Assembly (NCBI RefSeq): GCF_000019725.1
Contig: NC_010510.1
Span: forward strand, 62,001 to 126,000
Direction: 5' to 3'
DNA from: Methylobacterium radiotolerans JCM 2831
GTDB taxonomy: Bacteria; Pseudomonadota; Alphaproteobacteria; Rhizobiales; Beijerinckiaceae
Length of the DNA stretch: 64,000 nucleotides
In this document: positions 51,901-61,041 of the stretch, piece after piece
Numbering within the stretch: the stretch's first letter is position 1
How the letters are laid out: the number at the start of each line of letters is the position of its first letter
Translations under genes and position numbers: made by a program
The notes under the pieces: model-generated
Databases searched by the model: none
The model's input: only the letters and a program-made list of their open reading frames with translations
Told to the model about the DNA's origin: nothing

Positions 51901-54056
51901 GGGCGCGACGCGGCAGCCCGCGTCTGGCACTCGCGGCCCTGCTGTCCGCCGGCGCGCCGGTCGGCGAGGTCCGCGCGCAGGAGAGCGTGACCCTGGAGGA
52001 GTTGTCGGTCGAGCATGTCGGCGAGGGTGCCGGTCGCACGACGGCGTCCGGGCGCGGGACCATCGGCCTGATCGGCCCGACACCGGGCTACGGCGCGGGC
52101 GCGGCCGTCAGCGCGACGCGCACGGCGACGCCGCAGATCGACGTGCCCGTGGCCGTGTCGGTGGCGCCGCGCGAGACGATCACCGACATCGCCGCCACCC
52201 GCGTGGACCGGGTCTTCGACTACCTGCCCGGCGTCGCCCGGCAGAACAATTTCGGTGGGCTGTCGATCTTCAGCTACGCCATCCGCGGCGTCACGACCTC
52301 CGAGATCTACAAGAACGGCTTTCCCCTCAATCGCGGGACGCCGCCGCCGCCGGATGCCCAGAACATCGAGCGCATCGAGGTGCTCAAGGGCCCGGGCGCG
52401 GCCCTGTTCGGGCGCAGCGATCCCGGCGGCCTCGTCAACCTGATCACCAAGCAGCCGACCGCCGAACGGTTCGTCGAGTTCGGCAACCAGGTCGACTCGT
52501 TCGGCCTGACCCGGGGCACGATCGATGCCGGCGGCGCGCTGAGCGCGGACGGCACGGTCCTCTACCGCTTCAATCTCGCCGCGCAGGGCGCGGGCAGCTT
52601 CCGCGATTTCGTGGACAGCGACCGGCTCCTCGTCGCGCCGGTGGTGAGCTGGCAGGTCACCCCGGACACGCGGATCACGGTCGAGACCGAGTTCGTGCGG
52701 AACCGGATCGTCTTCGACCGGGGCGTCATCGCGCTGAACCGGCAACTCGGATTCCTGCCCGTCTCCCGCTTCCTCGGCGAGCCCGGGCAGAGCACCTATC
52801 AGAACAACAACAGCCTGCAGGTCCGCGTCGACCATCGGTTCGACGAGAACTGGCAGCTTCGCCTGGCGACCTACTTCAACACGGGCGATCTCGCGGGCGA
52901 GTCGGCGGAGATCCGCGCCATCGCCGCCGACAACCGCACGGTCTCGCGCGACCGCAACGTGCGCGACTACCGCTGGGACGTGGCCGTCGGCCAAGCCGAC
53001 CTCGTCGGGCGCTTCGATACCGCCGGCATCGGCCACACGCTTCTTCTCGGGATGGACCGGGAGAGCACCGACAGCCGCACGCAGTACCTGCGCTCGAACT
53101 TCCGCACGAGCCCGTTCGCCCTGGACATCTACGCCCCGGTCTACGGCCAGGCGCTGCCGCCGATCACCGTCCCGCGCAACAACCTGGAGCGGATCACCAA
53201 CACCGGCCTCTACGCGCAGGACGAGATCGTCCTGAGCCCCGAATGGCGGGCGCTCGTCGGTGTGCGCCTCGACATCTTCGAGCAGAGCTTCCGCGAGCGC
53301 GCCGTTCGCAGCCAGGTCGACCAGTCGCGGGTCGCCGCGTCCCCGCGGGCCGGCCTCGTCTACCGGCCGATCCCGGAACTCGCCCTCTACACCAACGTCG
53401 GCACGAGCTTCCGGCCGAATACCGGTCCGGACGCCGCCGCCGTCACCCGCGGCACGGCCCTGCCGCCCGAGACCGGCCTCGGCTACGAGGTCGGCGCCAA
53501 ATCCGAGCTGTTCGGCGGCACCCTGCTCCTCACCGCCGCGGCCTTCCGGGTGGAGCGGGAGAACGTGCTGACGCCCGACCCCGCGAATACCGGCTTCTCC
53601 CTCGCCGCCGGGGCCGTCCGCAGCCAGGGATTCGAGCTGACGGCCCAGGGGCAGATCACGCCGGAACTGAAGCTCCTGGCCGGCTACGTCTACGCCGATG
53701 CCCGGGTGACCAAGGACAACGTGCTGCCGGTCGGGGCCCCGCTCATCAACGTGCCGCGCCATTCGGGCAGCCTGCTCGCGGTCTACGAGCCGGAGGGTGC
53801 GTGGCGCGGCTTCGGTGTCGGCGGCGGCGTCCGGGGCGTGGGCGCGCGCGCGGGCGACGCGGCCGGCTCGGGCTTCACGCTGCCGGCCTACGTCGCGGTC
53901 GATGCGCTGGCCTATTACCGCTTCGACAATGCCCGGATCGCGCTCAACGTCGAGAACATCTTCGACACCGCGTACTACGAGAGTTCGCTCAACGTGTTCC
54001 GGGTCTATCCGGGCTCGCCCCGGCGGTTCACGGGCTCCGTGACGGTGCGGTTCTGA
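51831..54056 (+). CDS. TonB-dependent outer-membrane receptor (start uncertain)
   Basis: A receptor of about 740 residues. Plug-domain motifs are VSVAPRETITDIAATRVDRVFDYLPGV and IERIEVLKGPGAALFGRSDPGGLVNLITK (seen in parts); the barrel ends in the expected aromatic residue (VTVRF). Sequence type resembles FhuA-like siderophore receptors. A signal peptide reads RRGSPRLALAALLSAGAPVGEVRAQ. No ATG lies between the riboswitch-like segment and this signal; GTG 51831 is the nearest plausible start, with ATG 51690 upstream. Cobalamin or a metal complex is suggested by the leader and the NiCoT neighbour, a siderophore by the protein sequence. Confidence 0.82.
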   Translation: MASSGRPSFRESPRPRRGYAGPARARRGSPRLALAALLSAGAPVGEVRAQESVTLEELSVEHVGEGAGRTTASGRGTIGLIGPTPGYGAGAAVSATRTATPQIDVPVAVSVAPRETITDIAATRVDRVFDYLPGVARQNNFGGLSIFSYAIRGVTTSEIYKNGFPLNRGTPPPPDAQNIERIEVLKGPGAALFGRSDPGGLVNLITKQPTAERFVEFGNQVDSFGLTRGTIDAGGALSADGTVLYRFNLAAQGAGSFRDFVDSDRLLVAPVVSWQVTPDTRITVETEFVRNRIVFDRGVIALNRQLGFLPVSRFLGEPGQSTYQNNNSLQVRVDHRFDENWQLRLATYFNTGDLAGESAEIRAIAADNRTVSRDRNVRDYRWDVAVGQADLVGRFDTAGIGHTLLLGMDRESTDSRTQYLRSNFRTSPFALDIYAPVYGQALPPITVPRNNLERITNTGLYAQDEIVLSPEWRALVGVRLDIFEQSFRERAVRSQVDQSRVAASPRAGLVYRPIPELALYTNVGTSFRPNTGPDAAAVTRGTALPPETGLGYEVGAKSELFGGTLLLTAAAFRVERENVLTPDPANTGFSLAAGAVRSQGFELTAQGQITPELKLLAGYVYADARVTKDNVLPVGAPLINVPRHSGSLLAVYEPEGAWRGFGVGGGVRGVGARAGDAAGSGFTLPAYVAVDALAYYRFDNARIALNVENIFDTAYYESSLNVFRVYPGSPRRFTGSVTVRF

Positions 54057-54255
54057 TGGCGAGCTCCGGGGCCGCCCCGGGGCGAGGGAGCGCCCGGATG
54101 CGCCCGGGCGACTCGACGCGTCGCGGCCGCCGTGAGACTGCCGCGCTCGCGGTACTCCGCGGCTTCGCCGGTTCTGCGCTATGTCGGATCGCGCGCGGCG
54201 GCGCGGGGCCGGGCGGCGGCGGCGAGGGGACGATGGTCGGGTGGGTAAGGGTTTG

Positions 54256-55320
54256 ATGGAAGCGATCGTCCCGTCCGATGGCACGGCGCCGCGCGTCGTG
54301 CGACGCCGTATCGGTCTGCTCTACCTCGTCCTGATCGCGGCCAACATCGCGGCCTGGATATGGGCCTACAGCCTGTTCGCCGGCCAGCCGGCCCTGCTCT
54401 CGACCGCGCTGCTGGCCTACGTCTTCGGGCTGCGCCACGCGGTCGATCCCGACCACATCGCCGCCATCGACAACGTCACCCGCAAGCTGATGCAGGCGGG
54501 CCAGCGGCCGGTCTCGGTGGGCTTCTGGTTCGCGCTCGGCCACTCCACCGTGGTGGTGGTGGCCGCGGCCGCGGTGGCGCTGGCCGCGACCAGCCTGATC
54601 ACGGCCTCGGAGGGCTACCGGGAGCTCGGCGGCCTGATCGGCACCGGCGTCTCGGCCGCCTTCCTGATCCTCATCGGCCTCGTCAACCTCGTCGTCCTCG
54701 CGGGCGTCTGGCGCGCGTTCCGGCAAGTGCGGCGCACCGGCCGCTACGTCGAGGCCGACTTCGACATGCTGCTCGCCAACCAGGGCGTTCTCGCCCGGAT
54801 CCTGCGGCCCCTGTTCCGCCTCGTGACGCGCTCCTGGCACATGTACCCGCTGGGCCTGCTCTTCGCCCTCGGCTTCGACACCGCCACGGAGGTGAGCCTC
54901 TTCGGGCTGTCGGCCGCCCAGGCGAGCCAGGGCACCGACCTGTGGACGATCCTGGTCTTCCCGGCGCTGTTCACCGCCGGGATGACGCTGGTCGACGCGA
55001 CCGACGGCGTGCTGATGCTCGGGGCCTACAGCTGGGCCTATGTCCAGCCCATGCGGAAGCTGTTCTACAACCTCACCATCACCCTGGTGTCGGTGGCGGT
55101 CGCGCTGGTGATCGGCACGCTGGAGGCGCTGAACCTCCTGGCGGACAAGCTCAACCTGCAGGGCTGGCTCTGGCAGCGGATCGCCGCGATCAACGATCAT
55201 TTCGGCGTGCTCGGCTTCGGCATCGTCGGGCTCTTCGCGGCGGCGTGGCTCCTGTCGTTCCTCATCTACCGCCTCGGCCGGTTCGACCGGATCGCGGTCG
55301 AACCGGCCGATATGCCCTGA
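54256..55320 (+). CDS. Nickel/cobalt transporter, NiCoT family
   Basis: A 354-residue inner-membrane permease with about eight helices. It carries the NiCoT signature RHAVDPDHIAAIDN (HX4DH) in helix 2, LGHSTVV, and LGFDTATEV plus FTAGMTLVDATDG later, all required for metal selectivity in HoxN/NixA/NhlF proteins. The ATG at 54256 is 200 bases downstream of the receptor stop. Together with the receptor and the riboswitch-like leader it suggests cobalt supply for cobalamin, though nickel is possible. Confidence 0.93.
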   Translation: MEAIVPSDGTAPRVVRRRIGLLYLVLIAANIAAWIWAYSLFAGQPALLSTALLAYVFGLRHAVDPDHIAAIDNVTRKLMQAGQRPVSVGFWFALGHSTVVVVAAAAVALAATSLITASEGYRELGGLIGTGVSAAFLILIGLVNLVVLAGVWRAFRQVRRTGRYVEADFDMLLANQGVLARILRPLFRLVTRSWHMYPLGLLFALGFDTATEVSLFGLSAAQASQGTDLWTILVFPALFTAGMTLVDATDGVLMLGAYSWAYVQPMRKLFYNLTITLVSVAVALVIGTLEALNLLADKLNLQGWLWQRIAAINDHFGVLGFGIVGLFAAAWLLSFLIYRLGRFDRIAVEPADMP

Positions 55321-55410
55321 CCGGCGCCGGCCGTGCCCGCGCGCGGATCGTCCAGGCCCGGTGAGCCGGGCCGACGTCGAGGCGCGCCGGATGCGCGACG
55401 CGGGCTGAAC

Positions 55411-55659
55411 CTACTCGGCCGCCTCGCTCAGCCTCAGGCCGGTGAAAGTCAGCGTCGCCGTGTAGATCGGAGCGCCCGCCGCATCCCGGACAATCACCGT
55501 GTAGGATTGCCTGTCCCCGTCGCTCGGGATCTCCCATCGCGCGACGTCCGGGAGGGAGATCATCGCCTCTCTGCGAGCGGCGTCGAAGTCGGCGCACTCG
55601 GTCCCGTCCTCGTCCCGTTGCAACTGGCCGTCGTGGATATCGAAGAAATAGCGTGGCAC
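55411..55659 (-). CDS. DUF6894-like small protein
   Basis: An 82-residue protein of a family common in Rhizobiales: PRYFFDIHDGQLQRDEDGTEC, then DAARREAM and a C-terminal beta-rich YTVIVRDAAGAPIYTATLTF. Function is unknown. The start is taken as GTG 55659, with GGAGG six bases upstream; the open frame reaches 55689 but its first ten codons do not fit the family. It stands alone between convergent and parallel neighbours. Confidence 0.75.
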   Translation of the reverse strand: MPRYFFDIHDGQLQRDEDGTECADFDAARREAMISLPDVARWEIPSDGDRQSYTVIVRDAAGAPIYTATLTFTGLRLSEAAE

Positions 55660-55863
55660 CCACGCCTCCGTGACTGGCTCCCTCCTCACGAAAGCTAACC
55701 GGGGTCAGAAGCGTCGGTTCTCGGCGCGCGGCGCCCGGTCCGCGCCGCCCGCCCGTCCCGGCGGCCCGCGCGGATCCGGCGCGGAACTCCCGGTCGCGCG
55801 CTTCCAGCGAGAGGCCCGGCGGCGACCCGGGAGGGTATCGCGCGGGCCTCGGCCGTCGCCGCC

Positions 55864-57552
55864 TCAGGCGGCCCGCACGGTGGTCAGGAAGCGGCGCACC
55901 TCCTCCGACAGTCGCTCGGATTGCTGTGACAGCTCGGACGCCGACGTCAGGACATGGGCGGCTGCCGCGCCCGTCTCCTCGGACGCCCGGGCCACGCCCG
56001 CGATGTTGCCGGTCACCTCGGACGTGCCGTTCGAGGCCTGCGCCACGTTGCGCACGATCTCCTGCGTGGCGGCGCTCTGCTGCTCGACAGCCGCGGCGAT
56101 GCCGGCCGCCACATCGTTGATCTCGCGGATCCGTCCCGTGATCCCGCCGATCGCCGCGACGGCCTGATCGGTCACGCCCTGTACCTGGCCGATGCGCTGG
56201 CCGATCTCCTGGGTGGCGCGCGCCGTCTGGTTGGCCAACGCCTTGACCTCGGCCGCCACGACCGCGAAGCCGCGCCCGGCCTCGCCCGCGCGCGCCGCCT
56301 CGATCGTCGCGTTGAGCGCCAGAAGGTTCGTCTGGCCCGCGATGTTCGAGATCAAGCCGACCATCGCGCCGATCTGCTCGGCCGCCTGGCTGAGCTCCTG
56401 CACGAGGCGCGTGGTCTGGTCAGCCTCCGCGACAGCCGCCTGAGCGAGCCCGGCCGAGCCGGCCACCTGCCGCCCGATCTCCTGCACGGACGTGCCCAGC
56501 TCCTCGGCAGCCACCGCGACCGTCCCGACATTCGCCGCCGCCTCTTCGGCCGCCGCCGCCACCGTGCTCGATCGCGCGGCCGTCTGGCTGGCGTTGGCGG
56601 TCATCTGCTCGGCCGTGGCCTGCAGCTCGGTGGAGGACGAGGACACCAGGCCGACGATCCCCCCGACCGCCCGCTCGAAGCTGTCGGCCATCTCGACCAT
56701 CGTGCGCCGGCGCTCCGCCGCGGCGGCCGCGTCGGCGATCTGGCGACGCTCGGCCTCCTCGGCCGCCTTGCGGGCGACCATGCTCTTGATGGTGTCGACG
56801 GCGCGGCCGAGTGCGCCGATCTCGTCGCCGCGCCGGCGCTCGGCGATCTCGGCGTCGATCTCGCCGGCAGCCATGCGCTCCAGAACGGCGACGAGGCGGG
56901 TGATCGGGCGCTGGATGTTGAGCATCAGCAGCATCGCCGCCCCGAGCAGGCTCAGCAGCATCGCGGCGCCCGCGACCAGACCGAAACGCGTCGCGGCGCT
57001 GACTTGCTCGGCGGTGGTCTGCATGGCGCTGTCGGTGAAGCCGCGCGCGTTGGCGACCGCCTGGTTGATCATCCCCTCCGCCCGGGCGATCTGGTCCGTG
57101 ATGGACCGTCGCGCCGCACTGGCCGCCTCGGAATCGGCCGCGCCGCCGCGCAGGTCGCCCCGCCCGGCTCCGGCATAGCTGCCGATCGCGGTGGCCAAGT
57201 CCTGGAGAGCCTTCCCGCTGTCGCGCAGGATCTGCGGCTTGAGCGCGATGGCGATGGGACGCTCCAGCCCCCGCATCGCCTGATCGGCCTCCCGCGCGGC
57301 GGCGGAGACGGCCGCGTCGGCCTCGGGACCAGTCCGCGCGAGATCGACGGCCTTGAAGCTCAGCTGGATGCGATTCAGGGCGACCTGTGCCTGGGAGATC
57401 CCGGACAGGATTGCCTGCTCGCGGACGACCGCATCGGTCGCCTCGGCGATCCGGCGATCGCTGTTCCACTGGTTGTAGATGACGCCGACAGCGAACGCGG
57501 CCGTGACAGCAGAGGAAAGGATGAGCTTACGTCCGATAGTCAGGCTGAGCAT
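55864..57552 (-). CDS. Methyl-accepting chemotaxis protein
   Basis: A 562-residue chemoreceptor. A first transmembrane helix lies at about 9-27, a periplasmic four-helix-bundle sensor of about 160 residues follows, then a second helix (about 188-212), a HAMP domain ([21 protein letters not shown]) and the signalling domain. The hairpin tip is recognisable in [24 protein letters not shown]. The C-terminus lacks the NWETF-type CheR tether. Ligand unknown; the AT-rich 100 bases before the start are the likely promoter. No chemotaxis genes are nearby. Confidence 0.93.
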   Translation of the reverse strand: MLSLTIGRKLILSSAVTAAFAVGVIYNQWNSDRRIAEATDAVVREQAILSGISQAQVALNRIQLSFKAVDLARTGPEADAAVSAAAREADQAMRGLERPIAIALKPQILRDSGKALQDLATAIGSYAGAGRGDLRGGAADSEAASAARRSITDQIARAEGMINQAVANARGFTDSAMQTTAEQVSAATRFGLVAGAAMLLSLLGAAMLLMLNIQRPITRLVAVLERMAAGEIDAEIAERRRGDEIGALGRAVDTIKSMVARKAAEEAERRQIADAAAAAERRRTMVEMADSFERAVGGIVGLVSSSSTELQATAEQMTANASQTAARSSTVAAAAEEAAANVGTVAVAAEELGTSVQEIGRQVAGSAGLAQAAVAEADQTTRLVQELSQAAEQIGAMVGLISNIAGQTNLLALNATIEAARAGEAGRGFAVVAAEVKALANQTARATQEIGQRIGQVQGVTDQAVAAIGGITGRIREINDVAAGIAAAVEQQSAATQEIVRNVAQASNGTSEVTGNIAGVARASEETGAAAAHVLTSASELSQQSERLSEEVRRFLTTVRAA

Positions 57553-58140
57553 GTCTGTAGCCAGTATCCGCCGTCACACGACAAGGTTTCTGGCCTTTAA
57601 TACCCAGCTCGATCTAAAAGAGTCTTAATCTATCGATGATTTGTCTTGACGTCACCAATTTCAACTTTTGATGATCCTGGCCACAGCTTTGGCGTGTGCC
57701 ACGTGGCTGGACCAGATCTGGACCCGGCGCCGAACGCGCGGCCGTCACGGAAGTTCCCGTGGCAGCCGCTGGTATATCCTCCGTTCCCGAGGCCGACCGT
57801 GCCCCGCCGCGCCGTCCGCGTGCTGGCGGCGAAGCGCGCCCCTGCGCTCCTGCTGCGTGCCGACGGCGCGATGCCCTCGTCGGTCCCACCGAGGGTCGTC
57901 ATCGCGACCGCGTCCGGTCCGGCGGGCGAGGCTGCGACGCTCGCGCGCCATGTCCACGGCGGCGGCGGCGATGCCGACGCGTGAGTCCTGATCCGCGTCC
58001 GCGACGCGGACCGGCGCCCCATATAACCTCGCGGAAGCGCGGGCCTCCGGGACGTCGTCCGTGACGGCTCGGGGATCTTCCGGAGCACCGGGTTGACGCG
58101 GTGCTTCCCGATCGGAGGCGCGCGAGGCCAAGGGACGAGG
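57553..58140. other. Gene-free stretch between chemoreceptor and acetyltransferase genes
   Basis: The first 110 bases are markedly AT-rich and probably hold the chemoreceptor promoter. Overlapping frames of 90-180 codons farther on are rich in arginine and proline and match nothing I know, so none is called. A short frame at 57646-57984 is the least unlikely but has no supporting ribosome-binding site or motif. Confidence 0.4.
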
Positions 58141-58416
58141 ATGACCGAGACGCTGCGCGACAATATCGAGCAAAGCCGGTTCGAGCTGCAGGTCGGCGAC
58201 GACGTCGCCTTCGCGACCTACCGGCGCGAACCCGGCCGGCTCGTCATCGGCTACGTCTACGCGCCGCCGGTCCTGCGCGGCACCGGGGCGGCCGCGCGGC
58301 TCATGGAGGGGGTCGCGGCGCACGCGCGCGCCGCGGGGGATCGGATCGTACCCCTGTGCGGCTACGCCCGGGCATGGCTGCGCGGTCACCAAGCGCATCG
58401 CGACCTGCTCGCGTGA
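58141..58416 (+). CDS. GNAT-like acetyltransferase, YjdJ type
   Basis: A 91-residue minimal N-acetyltransferase of the YjdJ/GNAT_YJDJ group: SRFELQVGDDVAFATYRREPG at the start, the acetyl-CoA loop VLRGTGAAARLMEG and IVPLCGYARAWLRGH (partly paired motifs). The RGTGAA loop matches the (R/Q)xxGx(G/A) pattern. Length is normal for the group, whose substrates are not known. The ATG at 58141 is chosen because the family start falls there. Confidence 0.82.
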   Translation: MTETLRDNIEQSRFELQVGDDVAFATYRREPGRLVIGYVYAPPVLRGTGAAARLMEGVAAHARAAGDRIVPLCGYARAWLRGHQAHRDLLA

Positions 58417-58491
58417 GACCGCGATCGGGCGCGCTCGCCGGGCCCGGACCGGGATCGGCCGCCGACGGGCCGGGCGCCCGGATCGCCTGGA

Positions 58492-59814
58492 CTACGACGT
58501 CCGTCGCGCCGCATGCCGCCGGCGCTGGACGGCCTCGCGGACATGGGTGACGAGCAGGGCGACGAGGCGGATCTCGATGCTCTCCGTCCGCCGGTGGGCC
58601 TCGATCCGGATCGTCTCCGCCGCGAGCGCGTCGGCCTCCCGTTCCAGCTGATCGAGCTCGACCGGGTCGGCACTCGAGACGGACAGCCAGATCTCCAGGA
58701 GGCGCATGACCCGGGTGGGCGGCTGCCGCGGCCGGAAGCGCCGATACAGGCCGATGCCCGCCGCGCCGAGCGAGGCCGCCGCGCTGATCATGAGCCCGAC
58801 CCAGTAGGCCGCGTTCTGCGCCTGATCGCTCAGGCTGGGCTGGTTCCCGGTCAGGTACGCCGTGGCACCCGGATGGATCGGCAGCGCCTGGACCTTGTCG
58901 TCGGTGTCGGGGGCCTCGATGCCGGCCAGATCGTCGTCGAGCGCGACGAGCCGCGGCTTGCCGGTGAGAACCTCGCGCGTGATCTCGCCCGCGAGCCAGT
59001 CCGGCATGGCGCCGCGGGCCACGAGCCGGTGGCTGACGGACAGCGTGGTGATGTCGTCGCCCGGCTCCGGCAGCGAGCCGAGGAAGGCGCCCTTGGGCAC
59101 GTCGATCGTGTCGAGCACGGGGTGCTCCTTGGCGATCGCCGCCGCCTCGTCGACCTCGAACAGCTTCACCGCCCCGGAGCCTTTGCGCAGCGCCGTGAAC
59201 AGCGGCAGCCACAGCGCGCTGCCGACTGGGGCGACCACGAACACCGAATCGATCTGGCGGCCGCGGGCGGCCTCTGTCAGCTGGTCGATCGTCAGGATCC
59301 TGCGATGCACGCTGCTCGGCGGGATGCCGAAATGCGTCAGGATCAGGTCGAGCAGGCGCGGGTCGAGCTTCCGCCCGTCGAGGAGCCCGACGGTGCTGCC
59401 CCGCAGCTTGGCCACGCTGTCGACGGCGCTGCCCCCGGGCGCGAGGAAGACCACCGCGTCGCGGCGCAGGATGACCAGGGTCTGCCCGTCCTTCGGTGCG
59501 GCGTCGCTGCGCACCAGGGCGAGCTGGGTCTCGCCCCTGTCCAGGGCCGCCGACGCCCCGAGGCGATCCGGCTCGAAGATCGTCCGGATGCGCAGCCGCG
59601 GATGCTGCGTCTCGAAGAGCTGCGTCAGGGCCTGTGCGGCCTCCCGGTCCTCGGTGCTGGTCTTGGCGACCGCGATCTCCAGGGAGAGCAGGCCGAGGAG
59701 GAGATGGACGAGCAGGGCGACGATGGCGGCCCCGGCCATGACCCCGAGGACGATGACAGTCGTTCTGGAACGCCGGATCATCCGTGCCGCGCTGATCTGC
59801 AGATCCGCCAGCAT
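58492..59814 (-). CDS. TAXI-family solute-binding-like membrane protein
   Basis: A 440-residue protein. One N-terminal helix (about 19-44) anchors a periplasmic TAXI/NMT1-like type II binding domain (about 50-320; LALVRSDAAPKDGQTLVILRRDAVVFLAPGGS and LRGSTVGLLDGRKLD, in parts). A second helix near 345 leads to a cytoplasmic, charged, probably coiled tail. TAXI proteins normally feed TRAP transporters, but no TRAP membrane subunits are nearby, so it may instead sense a ligand across the membrane. It lacks the usual cleaved signal. Confidence 0.78.
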   Translation of the reverse strand: MLADLQISAARMIRRSRTTVIVLGVMAGAAIVALLVHLLLGLLSLEIAVAKTSTEDREAAQALTQLFETQHPRLRIRTIFEPDRLGASAALDRGETQLALVRSDAAPKDGQTLVILRRDAVVFLAPGGSAVDSVAKLRGSTVGLLDGRKLDPRLLDLILTHFGIPPSSVHRRILTIDQLTEAARGRQIDSVFVVAPVGSALWLPLFTALRKGSGAVKLFEVDEAAAIAKEHPVLDTIDVPKGAFLGSLPEPGDDITTLSVSHRLVARGAMPDWLAGEITREVLTGKPRLVALDDDLAGIEAPDTDDKVQALPIHPGATAYLTGNQPSLSDQAQNAAYWVGLMISAAASLGAAGIGLYRRFRPRQPPTRVMRLLEIWLSVSSADPVELDQLEREADALAAETIRIEAHRRTESIEIRLVALLVTHVREAVQRRRHAARRTS

Positions 59815-59902
59815 AGCGCGATCGCGCGGCCCGGTCTCCCGCCCACCGACAGCATCCGGCGACGTCCCGCCCCGCGATGACTCGGGCGACGGCGCATCGC
59901 GA

Positions 59903-60511
59903 TCAGTTCATGTGGCGGTGCCGGTCCCGAACCTCCTGGAGGGCGAGCTTGCGGCCCAGCGTCCTCAGCAGCGCGTCGGCCTGCACCTTCAGCTCCGGGT
60001 CCCGCAGCGCACTGATCGCGTACATCGCCGCGATGGCGTGATCTGCCGCCACTTCGAGGGGCGACGTCTCCAGCAGCGGCGCCGCCGCGTCGGCCAGGTC
60101 CTCGAACATCCGCATCCGCGTGATGTCCAGGAGGATGCCGCTGCCGCTCCGAGGCCGTCCGGCATGATCGCCGATGAAGCGGCCGCGCACCAGCACCCAG
60201 CGCGTCTCACCGTCCGCCGAGGTCACCCGATGCTCGGCGAGGTACGGTGTCCCCTCGCGCGCGCTGCGCCTTATCAGATCCTCGATCCGCGCGCGGTCGT
60301 CCGCGTGGATGCTGTCGAAGTAGCGGCCGAGCGGGACACCCTCCTCGGCCTCGATCGGATCGACGTTGTGCACCAGGGCGACGGAGGCGTCGGCGCGCAC
60401 CCGATCGAGGCCCGCGTCCCATTCCCAACGGCCGACCACGTCGAGCGCATCGCGTGCGGACTGGAAGGTTTCCGAGGTTGTTTGCCCGTCCAGGGGCTTA
60501 AAAGCTGCCAC
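59903..60511 (-). CDS. PAS-domain protein
   Basis: A protein of about 200 residues with one PAS fold (about 25-125): VGRWEWDAGLDRV, then HADDRARIEDLIRRSAREG, EHRVTSADGETRWVLVRGR and GSGILLDITRMR, the standard PAS/PAC sequence. A helical C-terminal part follows with no kinase, GGDEF or DNA-binding domain. It may be a partner of a separate kinase. The frame is open to a TTG at 60592 but the first 27 codons look non-coding; GTG 60511 is a tentative start. Confidence 0.65.
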   Translation of the reverse strand: MAAFKPLDGQTTSETFQSARDALDVVGRWEWDAGLDRVRADASVALVHNVDPIEAEEGVPLGRYFDSIHADDRARIEDLIRRSAREGTPYLAEHRVTSADGETRWVLVRGRFIGDHAGRPRSGSGILLDITRMRMFEDLADAAAPLLETSPLEVAADHAIAAMYAISALRDPELKVQADALLRTLGRKLALQEVRDRHRHMN

Positions 60512-60667
60512 CCGAGCACCCGTATTCTGTGATCCGTAACATAGGTTGGTCCGAAAACTCTGCAACCGCAAGGGGCATATAGCGTCTATCAATCAACTGT
60601 GGCGTGCCAGACACTGTGAGCCCGCCGCACCGTCGGGAGGTGTGTCGGGTATCGCCCCGTCCCGGCG

Positions 60668-60696
60668 CCCAGAGACCCGGCACCCAGAGACCCGGC
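60668..60696. repeat. Two direct copies of a 14-bp sequence, 15-bp period
   Basis: CCCAGAGACCCGGC occurs at 60668-60681 and 60683-60696, about 100 bases upstream of the antitoxin gene. No function is apparent. Confidence 0.45.
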
Positions 60697-60771
60697 GGGT
60701 CGCCGGGGTGGCACCCTCCGCGCCGGCGGCGCGCGCGACGCCCTTGCCGATCCTGCCCCAAGCCCCCATTA

Positions 60772-60786
60772 TGACCACAGTGGTCA
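60772..60786. promoter_or_regulatory. Perfect 7-1-7 palindrome, candidate antitoxin operator
   Basis: TGACCAC-A-GTGGTCA sits just before the ribosome-binding site of the antitoxin gene. Phd/YefM antitoxins repress their own promoters through such palindromes. It contains an in-frame ATG at 60771, which argues that the real start is ATG 60798. Confidence 0.6.
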
Positions 60787-60797
60787 CGGAGGTTGCC

Positions 60798-61037
60798 ATG
60801 CAGGAGATCCAGCTTCGCGACGCCAAGGCGACGCTGTCGGCCGTCATCGATCAGGCCAAGCAGGGCGCGCCCTCGATCATCACGCGCCACGGCCGGCCCG
60901 AGGCGGTGCTGCTCAGCTTCGAGGAGTGGCAGCGGCTGTCCCGCGTCCCGTCGTTCGGCCGCCTGCTCATGGCCGCGCCCGTCGCGGCGGACGACCTCCC
61001 CTCCCCGTCCGGCGGGCTCAGAAGCGCCGAGCTGTGA
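60798..61037 (+). CDS. Phd/YefM-family antitoxin
   Basis: A 79-residue antitoxin: MQEIQLRDAKATLSAVIDQA, then PSIITRHGRPEAVLLSFEEWQRL (motifs in parts), the N-terminal DNA-binding fold of the Phd/YefM family. The C-terminal 25 residues, rich in proline, serine and alanine, should bind the toxin. ATG 60798 has GGAGG five bases upstream. The toxin gene begins five bases after its stop. Confidence 0.9.
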   Translation: MQEIQLRDAKATLSAVIDQAKQGAPSIITRHGRPEAVLLSFEEWQRLSRVPSFGRLLMAAPVAADDLPSPSGGLRSAEL

Positions 61038-61041
61038 CGCC

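Noticed and set aside
57630..58163. Minus-strand frame of 177 codons upstream of the chemoreceptor gene
   Set aside because: Proline/arginine/serine-rich, no start signal, and it covers the AT-rich promoter region of the chemoreceptor gene.
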